DNA from: Butyriboletus loyo
Lineage: Eukaryota; Basidiomycota; Agaricomycetes; Boletales; Boletaceae
NCBI GenBank assembly: GCA_038093515.1
Contig: JBBPSI010000006.1
Span: 62,001-126,000 of the forward strand
Direction of reading: 5' to 3'
DNA: 64,000 nt
The notes under the pieces are model-generated. The model made no database searches. It saw only the letters and a list, made by a program, of their open reading frames with translations, and was not told the origin of the DNA. This document shows, one piece after another, positions 45,101 through 57,500 of this stretch. The position numbers and the translations under genes are program-made. How positions within the stretch are numbered: the first letter of the stretch is position 1; every line of letters begins with the position of its first letter.

Positions 45101-46636
45101 ATGGACTCAGCGACTCCTCTCCTCGACATCCTGTCCACGCATCTTCCAGCTGCCATCTCCTCGCCAGGGCTCTCCTCCCAGTCGAAACCCACCGTCGAAA
45201 CCCTGCTCTCCTTCGCCCTCGGAGGCGATTGTCCATCCCGTCTCCCCGACGCACGCCAAGAATGGTCACGCACACAGACCGCCGCCCTCAAGGCCCTACA
45301 CGATTGTCTCGCAATCAAAGGCGCCAAACGCCCTCGCGAGTACCAAGACACCGACGACACCAACGAGCCAAAGCGACAAAAGACCACGCAAGACGATACC
45401 GACGATCCACCGCTCTTCACAATCCCCGCCGTATCCACCACGTCTCCCATCCGTAAAAAAGTCAACGTTACCGTCCACGCACGTTCCATCCGATTCACCC
45501 ATCCTACCACCCGTGTCCTCGAATCATCCATCCCGCTCGCGAGCATCACCCGAACGTTTTTGTTGCCCACGCGCGGTAAGACCAAGGGTCACTGGACCGT
45601 CGTTCTCCTCCCCACAGATGTCCCCGATAAAACCAAGACGTCCACTCCCTCTGCCCAACAGGTCATCTTTGGTCTCGACGCGCTGAGCGCGTCAACATTC
45701 GAAACCACTTCCTATTCTTCCGGTACCTCCACCACCACTACCGTTTCCAAAGGTGGGGAAACCGTAACCTCTGTCCGCAAATTCTTGTCCTACATTTCCG
45801 CCCCACTGCTCGAACCGTCTGCGACCGTCTTTCGTAGTGCGTGCGCGACCGCAAAGTCGGGCGAGGGCGCAGCGGGCATCAATGCCTATCTCTCCGCTAA
45901 AGCAGGCACGCTCTGGTTTTTTGATACGGGAATCCTATGGGGCGAGAGTAAGCCTTGTGAATTCTGGGTCGTCTCCGATCTCGTCGTCAAGGACGGCGTC
46001 CGACTCATCAGTGCCACCGGGCGGACATGCTCTGTCATTCTCACTCGGAAGAGCGACGCGTCAAACGGTTCGGGCGTGGTGGATGATCATGATGCCGATG
46101 CCGAGGTCGTTGAAACCGAGTTTTCAATGGTCGACGGTCGGGAACAAGACCCGATCCATGCGTGGGCTCGGAATCGAAAACATCTCTTTGGAAAGCGTCC
46201 TGCTATGTGCTCTGCCTCGCCCAGTCGACTAGCGCTAGCGAACCATGACAATTATAATAACGAGGAAACGCGTCCGAGGCATGTTCCAAACGGGACTGTC
46301 AAGGGTCCGGCATGGGATGATTCGGATTCGGACGACGGCGACTTTGAGGTTTCCTCGTCCGAGGATCTCGAACACAGCGCTACAGACTCGGACTCGGACG
46401 GGGGCGAGGGTGGGGTGGGGACTGGGGACGAGAACTGTAGCCAGACTCAGGAGAGCGGGGACGAGTCGGAGGAGGCGGAAGGGGAGGAGGAAGAGCTCCA
46501 GGAGGCCCATCATCCGTTACTCTGGCCAGGTGCCATGCCGCGCATATCCAAGGCGGCGATCGATATGGCGGTGGATATGGTCCAAGACGATTTTGCAGAC
46601 GACGCGAGCGACGAAGAGGATGAGTTAGAGGAGTAA
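45101..46636 (+). CDS. RTT106: RTT106-like histone chaperone
   Basis: A single exon of 511 residues begins at ATG 45101 in a good context (ACCATGG). The middle region has the Rttp106/SPT16-type PH-like fold: VNVTVHARSIRFTHPTTRVL, IPLASITRTFLLPTRGKTKG, HWTVVLLPTDVPDK, QQVIFGLDAL. It then has a second PH-like half with VRKFLSYI and the stretch AGINAYLSAKAGTLWFFDTG, ILWGESKPCEFWVVSDL, VRLISATGRTCSVIL. A long acidic tail (DDSDSDDGDFEVSSSEDLEH and on to DDASDEEDELEE) follows, as in many H3-H4 chaperones. The family deposits newly made H3-H4, and in yeast it acts in heterochromatin silencing and histone gene repression. It lies 77 bp after the F-box gene on the same strand. The symbol is by family. 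Confidence 0.88.
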   Translation: MDSATPLLDILSTHLPAAISSPGLSSQSKPTVETLLSFALGGDCPSRLPDARQEWSRTQTAALKALHDCLAIKGAKRPREYQDTDDTNEPKRQKTTQDDTDDPPLFTIPAVSTTSPIRKKVNVTVHARSIRFTHPTTRVLESSIPLASITRTFLLPTRGKTKGHWTVVLLPTDVPDKTKTSTPSAQQVIFGLDALSASTFETTSYSSGTSTTTTVSKGGETVTSVRKFLSYISAPLLEPSATVFRSACATAKSGEGAAGINAYLSAKAGTLWFFDTGILWGESKPCEFWVVSDLVVKDGVRLISATGRTCSVILTRKSDASNGSGVVDDHDADAEVVETEFSMVDGREQDPIHAWARNRKHLFGKRPAMCSASPSRLALANHDNYNNEETRPRHVPNGTVKGPAWDDSDSDDGDFEVSSSEDLEHSATDSDSDGGEGGVGTGDENCSQTQESGDESEEAEGEEEELQEAHHPLLWPGAMPRISKAAIDMAVDMVQDDFADDASDEEDELEE

Positions 46637-46973
46637 TCTAGAGGGAGGTGTGGCGACCGGTCGTGGGTGACTCGCTCGAGACAGTGGCTCAGTTCTTGGC
46701 CACCGTGATCCTTTTGTAGTTTCATGGTTGGACGTGTGCGTTGGGCAATTACGTTGTGTGCAAGGATTATCTCTTGCACTCGCGAGCAATGCCTCTGACC
46801 GATGACATTGACGTCTCCCAGCAAACATGAAATCTGGGATGGGCGTCTGAATGATCTATCGGATTTCATCGACACTTCAGGTGACTTGAATCGAACCTAT
46901 CCATTATACACGACACCATCGAGGGGATCGACCTCGTCCAATTCTATGTAACCTCTAGGGAGTCCTACGCATT
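46637..46973. other. Convergent 3' region
   Basis: This lies between RTT106 and the MFS transporter, which converge. It contains no supported gene. A B-box-like sequence on the minus strand was examined and rejected as a tRNA. Confidence 0.5.
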
Positions 46974-49286
46974 CTAGATAGACACCTTACCTCTAGGTTC
47001 GTACGGCAAAAGCAAGGCCAGGAAACCCGCAAAGATGATCATGCCACCCGCAATGTACACCGGTACCGCCGTCGCAAGATTTGCGTATAGCGCAATGACG
47101 GGCGCCTGTTTGGGGCGTTGGTTCCCCAGTCGTTCAACCCTGAATTCGTCGGTAAACAAAGACACGTACCATCACGCCAAACACGCGGGCCGCGGTGGCT
47201 GTCAGACCGTTGCCTGTGCCACGGTCCTTGGCAGGAAATATCTCTGGAGAGACGGCATAGAGCACGCCGTACATCATCTACATCCCCGTCCGTGTAAGCC
47301 CATGTCATCTCGTCGAAGGCGGAACAAGACATCGTTCGATCGAGGACGTACGTTGCTGCAACACACGTAACCACAGTTCCAACCCAAAAGCTGGTTCGAC
47401 GTCCTGGCGGTGGTGCTCGCGTAGAGAAACACGCCAGTGAGCCCTTTATTTCGCGGGAGGTCGTTGAGTGATGAAACTGCGTGAGATGTGAGGGGGACTC
47501 GCCAGAGGAAATCGCGAGGCTGCCTTTGCGTCCGATGTACTGGAGCTCGACAGCCCATCCGGCAAGGAAGGCGGCAGGGACACCGATCAGACTCAGGATC
47601 ACCTGCTGTTGTCTCCGGGTTGTGAGTGCAAATCCATACTCATGGACGCGGGACGCGTACGTTGCGGTAAGTGATGTAAAGGGATCCGTCTCCAAATACG
47701 GCACCACGACTAGACAACCTTCACAGATGGTCAGCTGCGTCGAGAGGTACCTGCGCCTCCACTCACAAGTAAGGCAAAAAGCTATTATAGAGCGTCGACG
47801 CAAGACCAATGATACCTTGAACGAAGTAAAAGAACGATTTAATCGTGACGTCTTGGAACGAAGGGAGGAACGTTAACCGTACCCCAGAGAGCGATCAGTA
47901 GACTGGTGGACCAGGCCATCCTTGGAGTCGCAAACAGCGCCTTGATATGCCCCGTATCGTACCTAGAGTCCCTGGACGGAGATGAATCCCGACTCCGACC
48001 TGGCGCCTCCAGCTCTTCGACCGTCAGTGTCGTCGTCGTGCCATTGTATTGGGCGAGCTTGTGGATGATGGCAGCTGCCTCGGCGTCCTTGCCGATACCG
48101 GAGAGGAATCGTGGACTTTCGAAGAGGGTGAAGACGAAGAAGCGGAGGCCCCAAAAGAAGAGAGTGAGCCCGCCGAGCGCGAAGAGAAGGTACCTCCAAC
48201 CCATATTGTCGGACCTTGTACAGTTCTCGGAGGTGACACAAGAGAAGTTGGCGATCAGGGGCCACGCGATCTGCATAGGGCGTGTTCATTGGAGCGAAAG
48301 AGGTGATCTTCTCTGTACTTACGAGACTACAAAGAAGCTGACCCAGGGACCACCAGATGGAGAGTACCGTCAGAAGGTACTGATGAGAACCAGGGATAAA
48401 ATCTAGCGGAAGAAGCTTAGTCGAGTAGTTTGAGGTATGCAGAAGACGTCTATTTTACCCAAGAAGACAGCCGAATCCACGGGCATATTACCTCCAGTAA
48501 AATTTAATGCACAATTCGTCGTAAAAATTGACTGACGTACCACCAACACCAACACCCACGACGGCGGTCAGGGAGGCCAAAGTGACGAAATCGGGTGAAC
48601 CACCAGCGACCAAGCCGAAAACACCTGCGATGAGAAGCGTCAAGTTGAAAGACCACCTACAGAACGTGAACTGGTCGATTAAATATATCCAACCGACAGA
48701 CTATAAACAGCACCTTCGGCCCCATATATCACAACCGAGGCTCCAAAAGATGGCTCCCACGAGGAGACCAATGTTCAATGCCAAGGACAGAAATGGGCCG
48801 TTGAAATGGAACTCGTTGATTACAGGCGTGAGGATCAGCCCGCTCGTCAGCTAGCGAAACATTGTTGAATTTCCGAACAATCGATCTTTCCAGGCACACT
48901 TACAGGCCAGACGCTGTCACTGTGAACTATTGTGTAGGCATCAACTTCGGATGGTCGGGAAAACAAAGACGTACGCAAACCACCCAAAGCCGGCCACGAC
49001 AAACAGATACCACTGTGAGGGCGGTCGCATTACCATCAGTCACTGGTCACGGGGGTTGTACAAGGTTAAACGCGCATGCCTGATATTTGCCCATGCCGAT
49101 CTCTTGTATGGAATGATTCAAAATGCGAGCCTTTGCCTGATAGACTGGATCGGTGTACTCGTCTTCGTAAAGGTCGCTCGCAAAGACGCCGGGAGGTGAT
49201 TCATATCCACTCGCGGGTGATTTTCCTGTTGCGTGTGACTCGATGCGCGTCGGAGGGCTGCTCGACATGTTCAGTGCCTCACTCAT
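46974..49286 (-). CDS. MFS transporter of the sugar/SVOP-like type
   Basis: This is a multi-pass membrane transporter. It starts at ATG 49286 (MSEALNMSSSPPTRIESHAT). The cytoplasmic N terminus ends IQEIGMGKYQ, joined by a GC-AG intron to WYLFVVAGFGWFA. The loop between helices 2 and 3 has the family signature (GLLVGAIFWSLGCDIWGRRW, then SFNLTLLIAGVFGLVAGG). Later segments include VAWPLIANF, GWRYLLFALGGLTLFFWGLR, FFVFTLFESPRFLSGIGKDA with a large cytoplasmic loop, ATPRMAWSTSLLIALWGT, VILSLIGVPAAFLAGWAVEL, PEIFPAKDRGTGNGLTATAA, and a last helix VYIAGGMIIFAGFLALLLPY ending PRGKVSI at 46974. At least eight introns are needed. PESPRFL and the P-E-x-F-P-x-x-x-R-G-T-G motif are typical of the SP/SVOP group. 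The substrate is unknown. Confidence 0.85.
49064..49080 (-). other. Probable GC-AG intron donor in the MFS gene
   Basis: The exon end ...GGCAAATATCAG is followed by GCATGC, not GT. The downstream CAG before TGGTATCTG restores the frame to give IGMGKYQ-WYLFVVAGFG, as expected at the first helix of this family. No GT donor nearby preserves both frame and sequence. Confidence 0.6.
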
Positions 49287-49796
49287 GGAGCGTTGAGGTA
49301 GGAAAGGGTGGGAAATAGGAAATGTGCGTGGAATGAAGACCGTCCACCCGCCGGAAGCGAACGAGTCATCGGCTGTGCAAGGATACTAATAATACCAGGT
49401 TGGAACTTGAGGATGGCATGGGGCTTTTCTTTCTGCTAACTGGGATGGGTCGACGATGAGTATGGCTTTGCTCAGGCATCCTCAGGGCTATATTGACTTT
49501 GTATGAGGGGCAAAGAGAAAATGCGTCGCTGGGGTCACTGTCTGCGCTACCGCCACCGCATCTTATCCATCCAACTACGAATCTAAGCTAAAGGGCTGCT
49601 TCAAGTTGCTACCAGCGAGGAACGACCATCTCTTGATATGCCTGTGCAGTCGCGATGATGCCTTCTTGATTCTCGACGCAATCACGATTGCAGGACGAAC
49701 GTACTTGCCTCGCAAGCGGATGTATTGCGGAAGGATTCAAAAGCAAAAACAGACCCGGACGAAACGGGCAACGGCACACTACTGTCCACAATCCGT
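49287..49796. other. Spacer between MFS and prefoldin genes
   Basis: This holds the MFS promoter and the 3' end of the prefoldin gene. A short minus-strand segment at 49609-49680 (NQEGIIATAQAYQEMVVPRW then stop) is protein-like and may be an alternative last exon of the prefoldin gene. Confidence 0.35.
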
Positions 49797-50664
49797 TCAA
49801 CCTTTTTTCCCCACAGGTTCTGTCGACCGTCCTCTTCTCCGTTTCACATCCCAATTGTACATCCTTGCGGTGTTGACCTCCATCACCGTGAGTTGTTCGC
49901 GAAGGAACTCCAGATCCTCTACGGTCGCCTTCAGACTGGATTCGGCGGCACCATACTTGGATCGCAGTAGCGATATGGCTGCAGGAAGTTTGTATGATAG
50001 CATAACATTTGCCTGGGAAGAACCCAATCAACGAGAAATGGAAAGATGGACCAAAAGGAAGCCTACCCCAAGCCAGAGATAAACAGTGTCGGTGTGTTCG
50101 AGTTGTGCCTCTGCGTAAAGCGTGTCGTTCAACTCAAACGTCGTCGTCAGGGGTTTCTTCGCGACCTCTTCCTCGATGCCATCATCCTCGTCATCGAGCT
50201 CATCTGTACCATCATCTGCCTTTTGTTTGCCCTCCTAAAGACAGCCCATGAGCGTATCGCTTCGACGAGGCAAGCATACTCACGCGTATCTCTTGCAGAA
50301 ACTCGACCATGTGGAGTGTCTTCTTGATGTCCGGTATTTTATCTTCGAGGCCCCTTCGGCGTTGTGTCAAATTTGCGTCCATGTAGCGATATTTCCTGTA
50401 CTTTTATCGGTTCAAGAATGTTATGCCAGAATACCGCAAAGGAACGAACGCGATCGCGTCTTGGAAGGTCTTGAGGGATCCCTCGACGTCACCGTCAGGA
50501 CCACCGATGTATTCCTCGACATTGATCTAGAAAGTCGGCTGATCAATATCGATGTCTCCACGAAATCAATGTCCATTCACGATGAAAGGTGCTTTTGGTA
50601 TTCCGCGAGGGTTTTTCTCTTGACCAAATATCGATGTAGAGGCCATCACGCTGCTCGGTTGCAT
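49797..50664 (-). CDS. PAC10: Prefoldin subunit 3
   Basis: This is an alpha-type subunit of the hexameric prefoldin chaperone that delivers unfolded actin and tubulin to the CCT chaperonin. ATG 50664 gives MQPSSVMASTSIFGQEKNPR, then GIPKAPFI, joined by an intron to NVEEYIGGPDGDVEGSL. The first coiled coil is KYRYMDANLTQRRRGLEDKI, PDIKKTLHMVEFLQEIR. A beta-hairpin region (TTFELNDTLY-like, then VYLWLG) joins through a GTAGGC intron to ANVMLSYKLPAAISLLRSKY. The second coiled coil (AAESSLKATVEDLEFLREQL, TVMEVNTARMYNWDVKRRR) carries the diagnostic N-x-A-R-x-Y-N-W-D-V-K-R-R. The C terminus past KRRR is uncertain: the simplest reading stops at 49797, but a further exon at 49609-49680 is possible. 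Its start is 96 bp from the divergent MRD1 start. Confidence 0.88.
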
Positions 50665-50759
50665 CGCAGAGGGGACTTGCCAAAAAGCCGCCGCGCGGCA
50701 TCTTCCGGTCGGAGTTGGTGAGAGTATAGTTTTTACTCGCATTTTTGCACTCGATGTCC
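50665..50759. promoter_or_regulatory. Compact divergent promoter between PAC10 and MRD1
   Basis: Only 95 bp separate the two start codons, so both genes must share control sequence or overlap in their 5' leaders. One gene serves cytoskeletal chaperoning and the other ribosome assembly, both growth-linked. No TATA box is evident. Confidence 0.5.
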
Positions 50760-53045
50760 ATGTCTCGTCTCATCGTGAAGAACCTCCCTCCGAGCATAAC
50801 CTCAGAACGTCTCCGAAAACACTTTGAGCAAAAGGGCGCGCCGCCTGGGACCATCACCGACATCAAAATCGCACATAAACCAGATGGCACGTCGCGACGG
50901 TTTGCCTTTGTTGGTTTCAAGACCGACAAGGAGGCTGCTGCTGTGAGGGACTGGTTCGATCACACCTTTATCGAATCGGCACGAATAAGTGTTACAATCG
51001 TAGAGGTATAAAGTATCCACCCTTTTTCTAACTTATTTTTTCATGGATTGAGTAGGGTATCAAGGACGCACCAACGCCTCGTCCAAACAAGCGCCGCCGA
51101 CTTGCCGACGAAGACGACATTAGCAACAAAGCGGCTGAAACTGCCGTACTGGATGCGTCTGTAAAGGAAACCATTCAACGGACATCGCGTCTCTTCCTCC
51201 GTAATTTGGCCTTCTCATGTACTGACAGCGATCTCCTTACCCTCTTTCGACCATTTGGAGAAATTGCGCAGGTGAGCGTTTGTTTGTAATCCTCATGGAC
51301 GCACCGTCCGTGATGACAAAATAAATAGGGACATCAGATTTTCAATAATTTGATGATAACTTGATATTGGTTTCATTCTGATTTTTTTAAATCTGCCATC
51401 CAATTGTTATTCAATACTCACCCGTTGGCAGGTCCACACGCCCGTTCATCCAGTGTCCAGGCAATCCAAAGGATTTGCATATGTGACTTTCGTACATCCT
51501 TCTTCCGCCCTGGCCGCCTATGAAGGACTCGACAAGAAGTCTTTTCAAGGGCGATTATTACACATTTTACCAGCTGTTGATCGCAAAGGCAAACCCGAAG
51601 TATTAGATACAGATGACAGGAAACTGTCAATCAAAAACGAGCGCAATACAAAGCGTAAAGCGACCGCGGGGCATGAGTTTAGTTGGAGCATGCTGTATAT
51701 GAATGTTCGTCAAGCCAATGACCTGTCGTGCCCCCTTTCATGTAGCCTAATATATTTCGTTGCACCCAGAGCGATGCTGTGGTCTCTTCGATTGCGGATC
51801 GCCTCAGTATCCCGAAGGCGGACATCTTGAATCCTGAGTCTAGTAACGCGGCCGTGAAACTCGCACTGGCTGAGACGCATGTCATCCAGGAGACAAAGTC
51901 ATATCTTGAGTCACAGGGCATCATCCCATCGTCTTTCTCCTCTCGAGGACGCTCGGATACAATTATTCTGGTCAAGAACATACCGTACGGGACATCCTCC
52001 GATCAGATTCGTGAGCTGTTTGAGGTGCATGGCAAGCTAAGCAGGGTCATTGTGCCACCTGCGGGAACGATGGCGGTAGTGGATTTTGAACACGCTGTCG
52101 AGGCTAGCAAAGCTTTCCGTGCGGTTGCTTATCGGCGTCTAGGAAATTCTGTCATATATTTGGAGAAAGGACCTCTCGGAATGTTTCAAGATACGTCGGA
52201 AGATACAGAACCACGACCTGTTACCACCATCACGTCTGGACTTAAATCAGTCACTATCGCTGAGCAGGAAGTATCCGATTCAGCCGGCGAGGAAGAAGTA
52301 CATCTATCTGCGGGCTCAACGCTTTTCGTCAAGAACCTGGCTTTCAGTACAACGACCGAGCGGCTCACACAAGTCTTCAGGAATCTCCCTGATTTCGCGT
52401 TTGCACGGGTGCAGACTAAACCAGATCCGAGACGACCTGCCGTGCCTGATGCTGAAGCTCCTAGGCTCAGCATGGGGTACGGATTCGTTGGATTTAAGAC
52501 GGCCGAAGCTGCCAAGAAAGCTCTTAAAGGCATGCAAGGAGTTACGCTTGACGGTCACGCGCTATACGTCAAGTTCGCGGGACGCGGGACCGAGGAAGAC
52601 GAATCCAAGGAGAAAGTAGCTGCCAAGTCCCGATCGACCAAGATGATCGTCAAAAATGTCCCATTCGAAGCGACAAAGAGAGACATCAGAGAATTGTTTG
52701 GGTACGTTGTCCACTCGCGCTTGTAGTGCGGTACTCAAGTGTCTCGAAAGTGTACACGGTCAACTCAAGTCTGTGCGTCTACCGAAGCGGTTCGACGCCC
52801 GGTCCCGCGGATTCGGGTTTCTCGAATTCGTTACGCGACATGAAGCTGAAAATGCCTATGCTGCGCTTCGGCATACACATTTGCTCGGACGGCATCTTGT
52901 GCTGGAATGGGCTGAGGCAGAGCAGGACGTGGATGCTCTACGGCAGAAAGCGGGTGTCGGGTATGGTGGCGGAGGTGTACTACCAGGTAAAAAGCGGAAA
53001 TTCGATATGGATGATGGCGAGGGTGCGGCTGAAGAGGCTGACTAG
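50760..53045 (+). CDS. MRD1: Multiple RNA-binding-domain protein MRD1
   Basis: This is a nucleolar RNA-binding protein that holds U3 snoRNA and the 35S pre-rRNA in position for early cleavages of 18S rRNA. The start MSRLIVKNLPPSI at 50760 is typical of the family; ATG 50754 adds two residues. Exon 1 ends at 51005 before a GTATAAAG intron. Five RRM domains are visible, each with RNP2/RNP1: LIVKNLP / RRFAFVGF; LFLRNLAF / SKGFAYVTF; IILVKNIPYG / GTMAVVDF (degenerate, as known for the third); LFVKNLAF / GYGFVGFKT; MIVKNVPFEA / SRGFGFLEF. A basic linker after RRM1 has PRPNKRRRLADED. The last intron (GTACGT to AAAG at about 52702-52750) joins LFG to VHGQLKSVRLPKRF. The protein ends GEGAAEEAD. The gene is intact. 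Confidence 0.94.
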
Positions 53046-53259
53046 TCCGTACTTTATTGTTCTCGCTCCACTAACGCGTTTTAATACGATGCGTGTCGGC
53101 CCCTTTCTCAACTTGAAAAAGTTGTGGCTCATTGAAACTGAACTTGTCTCATAACACACTTCGACGACGGTGCTGCCAGCTTTGAGCTTCAACCACCCGC
53201 GAAACGCGGGAGGACATTCAGGCTGATCTCCCATACAATGGAGCCAGACAACAAGTAAT

Positions 53260-54060
53260 TTTGGCTTCAAAACGGCGACATTGTCCTGGGGATAGAGGAC
53301 AACTTTATCTCAAACTTCATGGGGACCAGTGGCTCATGCATTCTTCCGTTTTCTCGACCATGCTCGAGAGTTAACCCAGCCAGACCTGACGGAGAGTTTT
53401 GACGGGTGTCCGCTCGTCAGATTACCTCATGATACGCTTCATGACTGGATCCCCCTCCTGGATTAGATGTATCATGCGAGTAAACTGGTTGTCAAAGTAT
53501 CACCTCTGGTGAAGTGACAAGGCCAGTTCGTTTGGACTTCAAGCTACCAATCTGGACGATATGGCCAGGGTACTTCGAATCTCCACTAAATACGAGATCT
53601 CGGAGTTGCGTCAGTGGTGTAAACAGCAGCTCCTCTCGAGGTGGCCACTGAAGCTCGTCGAGACGAACACAATGATTATGCAAAATACAACAGGTCAGTG
53701 AGGTTTTGTGGCATTTTATTAGTGTTTCAATTTTACAGACGAGTTGTACATAGAAGCCATATGTCTTTCCCGCGAATTCGATATCCCGGAGACATCCTGC
53801 CAGCTGCGTGCTATGCACTTGCCGTTGGGCGAACGGGAGCGATGACGGTCGCAGTCGCCTGATCCTTTCTCCCGATGACCTGCGACGCCTCATCGTTGGT
53901 CGGGAGTAAGTGCTATACGAGTGCGGCTGGACTGATTTACTCGTTAATTGGGTTCCCCACATGAACGACGAGTTCTTTCACCTCTGTCGCACGGGCTGTT
54001 TCCACGATCTTGACAAGCTGTTCAAGGATAGGTTTTAGCGTCCTCATGTCGCACGAGTTG
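53260..54060 (+). pseudogene. BTB/POZ-domain protein relic
   Basis: Plus-strand fragments in shifting frames follow the order of agaricomycete BTB proteins: LYLKLHGDQWLMHSSVFSTM at about 53310-53365, LDDMARVLRISTKYEISELR and QWCKQQLLSRWPLKLVE at 53545-53660, then after an intron-like gap ELYIEAICLSREFDIPE at 53735-53790, LILSPDDLRRLIVGRE near 53865-53910 and FHLCRTGCFHDLDKLFKDRF near 53970-54040. Stop codons and frame shifts lie between the blocks (for example just after TMLES). Some breaks could be introns, but the early ones cannot. A large expanded family in these fungi. It ends about 480 bp before the DUF3638 gene. Confidence 0.65.
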
Positions 54061-54542
54061 TCACGTAGTTTTCGACTACGTTGATCGGCTTTTTGCGGTG
54101 CTTCAGGAGTTTAAATTTTATGCTTTGGCTTGTCCGCTCGTAGCCATCCGTATTTTATTGTCTCGCTCCTGCCGTATGGTCGACGAGTGGGCTGGATTTG
54201 ATTTTCCATGAAGTGGGGGAGTTAAAGCGAATTGGTGAGCGTTGTCTGTCACCTAGCACCGTAGAATCATTTTACAGTTCTCGTATAGCTTGTAAATTGC
54301 TCGAGGTACTATTATGGGGAACTTGCTGGTTTGCTGATGGCCCTATGAAGGCTCATTCGCACCTGATTTCTCCGTTAATGACGCGGACGGACAGGAGTCA
54401 GACCCAGACGACACGTTCTTCCCCACAGGATGATCGACGAATATAGGAACAGAACCGCGCACATGTATTTTGCTCCTTCCCACCTCCTTCAACGCTGCAC
54501 TGTCTCGCTCCAACCCCATTCTCAATATCGTTCATCGCTCCA

Positions 54543-57500
54543 ATGTCTCACTCTGTCCTTACCCATGGGGACCTTCGTGTCTTGGAATATATTGTCACGC
54601 ACGTGTTTTTCCCCATAAAGCTTCCCGATGAGGATGACTACAGCATCCACAATGATAGTTCTCTAGCTGGAGCAATCGCCTCTGTTGCGCGAATTTATTG
54701 TAGTCACGTCGACAATGCAAACCTGCCCCAGTGGCATCGCATCTCAGGACTGTTGGACAATCTGCAGGCCGCTGTTCAGTATGAAAGCCTGGACCGGTTG
54801 CGGACTATTTCTCAGCTCAGCAGCATGGAACTAGGAGGTAGGCTTTTGAGCCTCCACCATATCCTCGAAACTCACAATCTGCAGATACTCGCGCATTCCT
54901 TATTCGGGCGCAAAATGCGGCGGTCGTTTTCAGAAAGCAGAAAGATATCACCATCTTCGAATCCTTCGAGGTATCCCCGGAGGCTGAGCATGTGACGGCT
55001 ACACAGGGAAAGCTCATCTGCTCTTATCCTGGTCCAGCCATCGAGGTCCCCAATGTCGTGTTTGAAGACGAGAATTTTCTTTCTGAACTAGCGAACTTCC
55101 TCGTTCACATGAATGTCGATGTCCTTCACGTTGTTCCACAAAGCCTAGACTCACGGTCCACCCACCCGCGTTATATCACTGAGTTGCTTACTGGCATCTT
55201 GAGAGGTGTCGGTCGCCCTGCCGACATCGTTCGCATTAGCAAACGTGTCGGTGATGATGTGGTGTCCAACACTTCGAAGTTGCCATGGCGGCGCTCGTCA
55301 CTCTGGCTGGTTATCAAGGTTGCCCTTCAAACATCACTATATCGGTCCAGTCTCGGGCATGATACCTACAAGGAATTCATGCTATTCTTCATGTGTCACC
55401 TTGCACAGGACAAGATCTGTGCGGACCTCTCCAACAATGTACTCAAATGCATATCAGCCAAAATCAGCCGACGCCTGTGGAAGCTGGGTTCTTCCGCGCC
55501 AGGCTGGCTGTCCCGCACTGCGTTGGAGGCCTGCAATTCCCTCCGATCGACTCTTGAGAAGAGGTGGGCACAGGTACAGGTTGCTCAGCGTGTACCTCCA
55601 GTGCGGGTTCCCTCTCAGCTCGATCTTACCCGAGACATTCAGCTGTCGCTCTTCAGGAGTCGCAACTACCTTCGCAACGCTCTCGCGGATGGCAGCATCA
55701 ATCCTTCCCATACTCCTTTCAACCCCGAACATCGTCCTCGAGGTACTCTTGATGATTTTCTGTCCTCTGATAGGGTCTTTTTCGAGGAGGCATATCGTGC
55801 CGAGCCCCATGTTGCCCTCTTCGATATCGAGCGGGCGGTTGAGCAGAGTATTGACGCCTGGGTTGATCGGGTTGGAAACAACGACGAAGCTTGCATGAAA
55901 CTGGAGGTCTTTGCAAATACATACTCCTCGAGTGCGCTGAAAACGTACGGGAACAATCCAGAGCTTCTGTCGATCATGCTGTTGACCGTGATCGAGCTTT
56001 GGGTTGCGCTTGACAAAATAGCTATCAAGGAAATTCCCATGCTCGCAGAGTACTCTCCGGAGGTCCCCACAAGTCTTCTGGAGGATCTGTTAGTTTGCAG
56101 GGCTGAGAGCCTCCATCGTCTTCGGCACGCACACCAATACATCTCGCGTCGCCACTCCCGGTCACAAGCTCGAGGGTCGGTTTTCTCTAAGACAGTCACT
56201 GCAAACAGTTTCGCCGTCCGTTTCTACAGAAGCTCTTCGCATCATCAGCGCCTCAAGACTCGAATCGAGAAAGTAGCGCGGTATGAAGTTCGTGAAAAGG
56301 TTGCTGAACTTGAGAGAAAGAACGCTCGTCATGCCGCTCTGCGACGACAAGCCTCTGCGCTTGGTCACGACCACTCCGGCAAACTTGAAATTGAAAGAGA
56401 GTATATGTGCATGGAGATTTCCATTCACGAATGGCCGTTGCCGGCTGAACAGCTCTGCGCTGAGGCTGTCGTGTTTGAATTAGATTGTCCAGTCTCTTTC
56501 AACATATGGCGCGCTGCCACATTTCATCTCCTGGTCGATCTTTGTTCCCCATCTATCGCGCGAAAAAATCCCAGTATCCAGCTCAGCGGATATGCCGTGC
56601 TACAGCCTTACCTTGTTCAGCATCCGAGATCGCGGATCACCCTCGCTTTTCACACCGGGCCAAGGCATTATAGTGCAACGTCCATTCCCAACACACAGAG
56701 ACGGGTCTGCTTCAACGATAGCTTGACATTCTATGGTTTTGATAGCCATGCTTATCTTCCTGTCTCGGACGCATTGGGTCGTGTCGACATCAGCAGGTAC
56801 CACACGTACCAGCTTGAAAGCGGTCCATACCAGAATTTGCAGAAGTATCTTGATGCCACCTCCCACACGTCGAACGATGTCGTAGCAAACCAAGCTGACT
56901 GCCATCAAGACCTTTCCATCCATGAATTTATGGCATTCGGACACCTGCGCAGTGGCGGCTTACTTCAATGGCTCAACATCTTGCGAGAGCTTCGGGGTCG
57001 ATCGCTGAGTTTCCATCGTCACGAAGTCCATCTGCTGTTGGCTCAGGCAGCTTCTCAAGTTGGGCCGCTTGCAAATTCAGGGTGGACGTGGCATCAGGAG
57101 ATCCAGGAGTCGTCCTTTTGCCATGCGCTTCTAGGAGAGTTGGAGAGCCTCCTCCGGGATGTCGAAGCAAATTGGCTGGAAACAGCGACAATGGATATTA
57201 TTTCCTTCTTGGTCCGTCGTCTACTTGCGTCCAGCCCTGATGAAGCTGTCACACAGAAAGCGCTTGGACTTCTTCGTACCGCACGTGGCAAGGTATTCTC
57301 TTGGGTACGGGAGCTATCGGCTAAGCTCGCGAAAACACCAGGAGATGAAGAGTTGCGTGGGGTTTTACGTGACGCCGCCGCCGTTTGTCGAAGCACGTTT
57401 GGCGTTGGCCCGGCCGTGGCGAGAAAGCTCCTTCGTTCAGCAGAAGCGATCGAGGTTCTACTTTCTTCCGCTGTATTAATCCACAGGCACACCCCCAGCA

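Noticed and set aside
46875..46930. tRNA-like B box (GGTTCGATTC) on the minus strand
   Set aside because: No A box at the right distance and no acceptor or anticodon stems could be formed around it.
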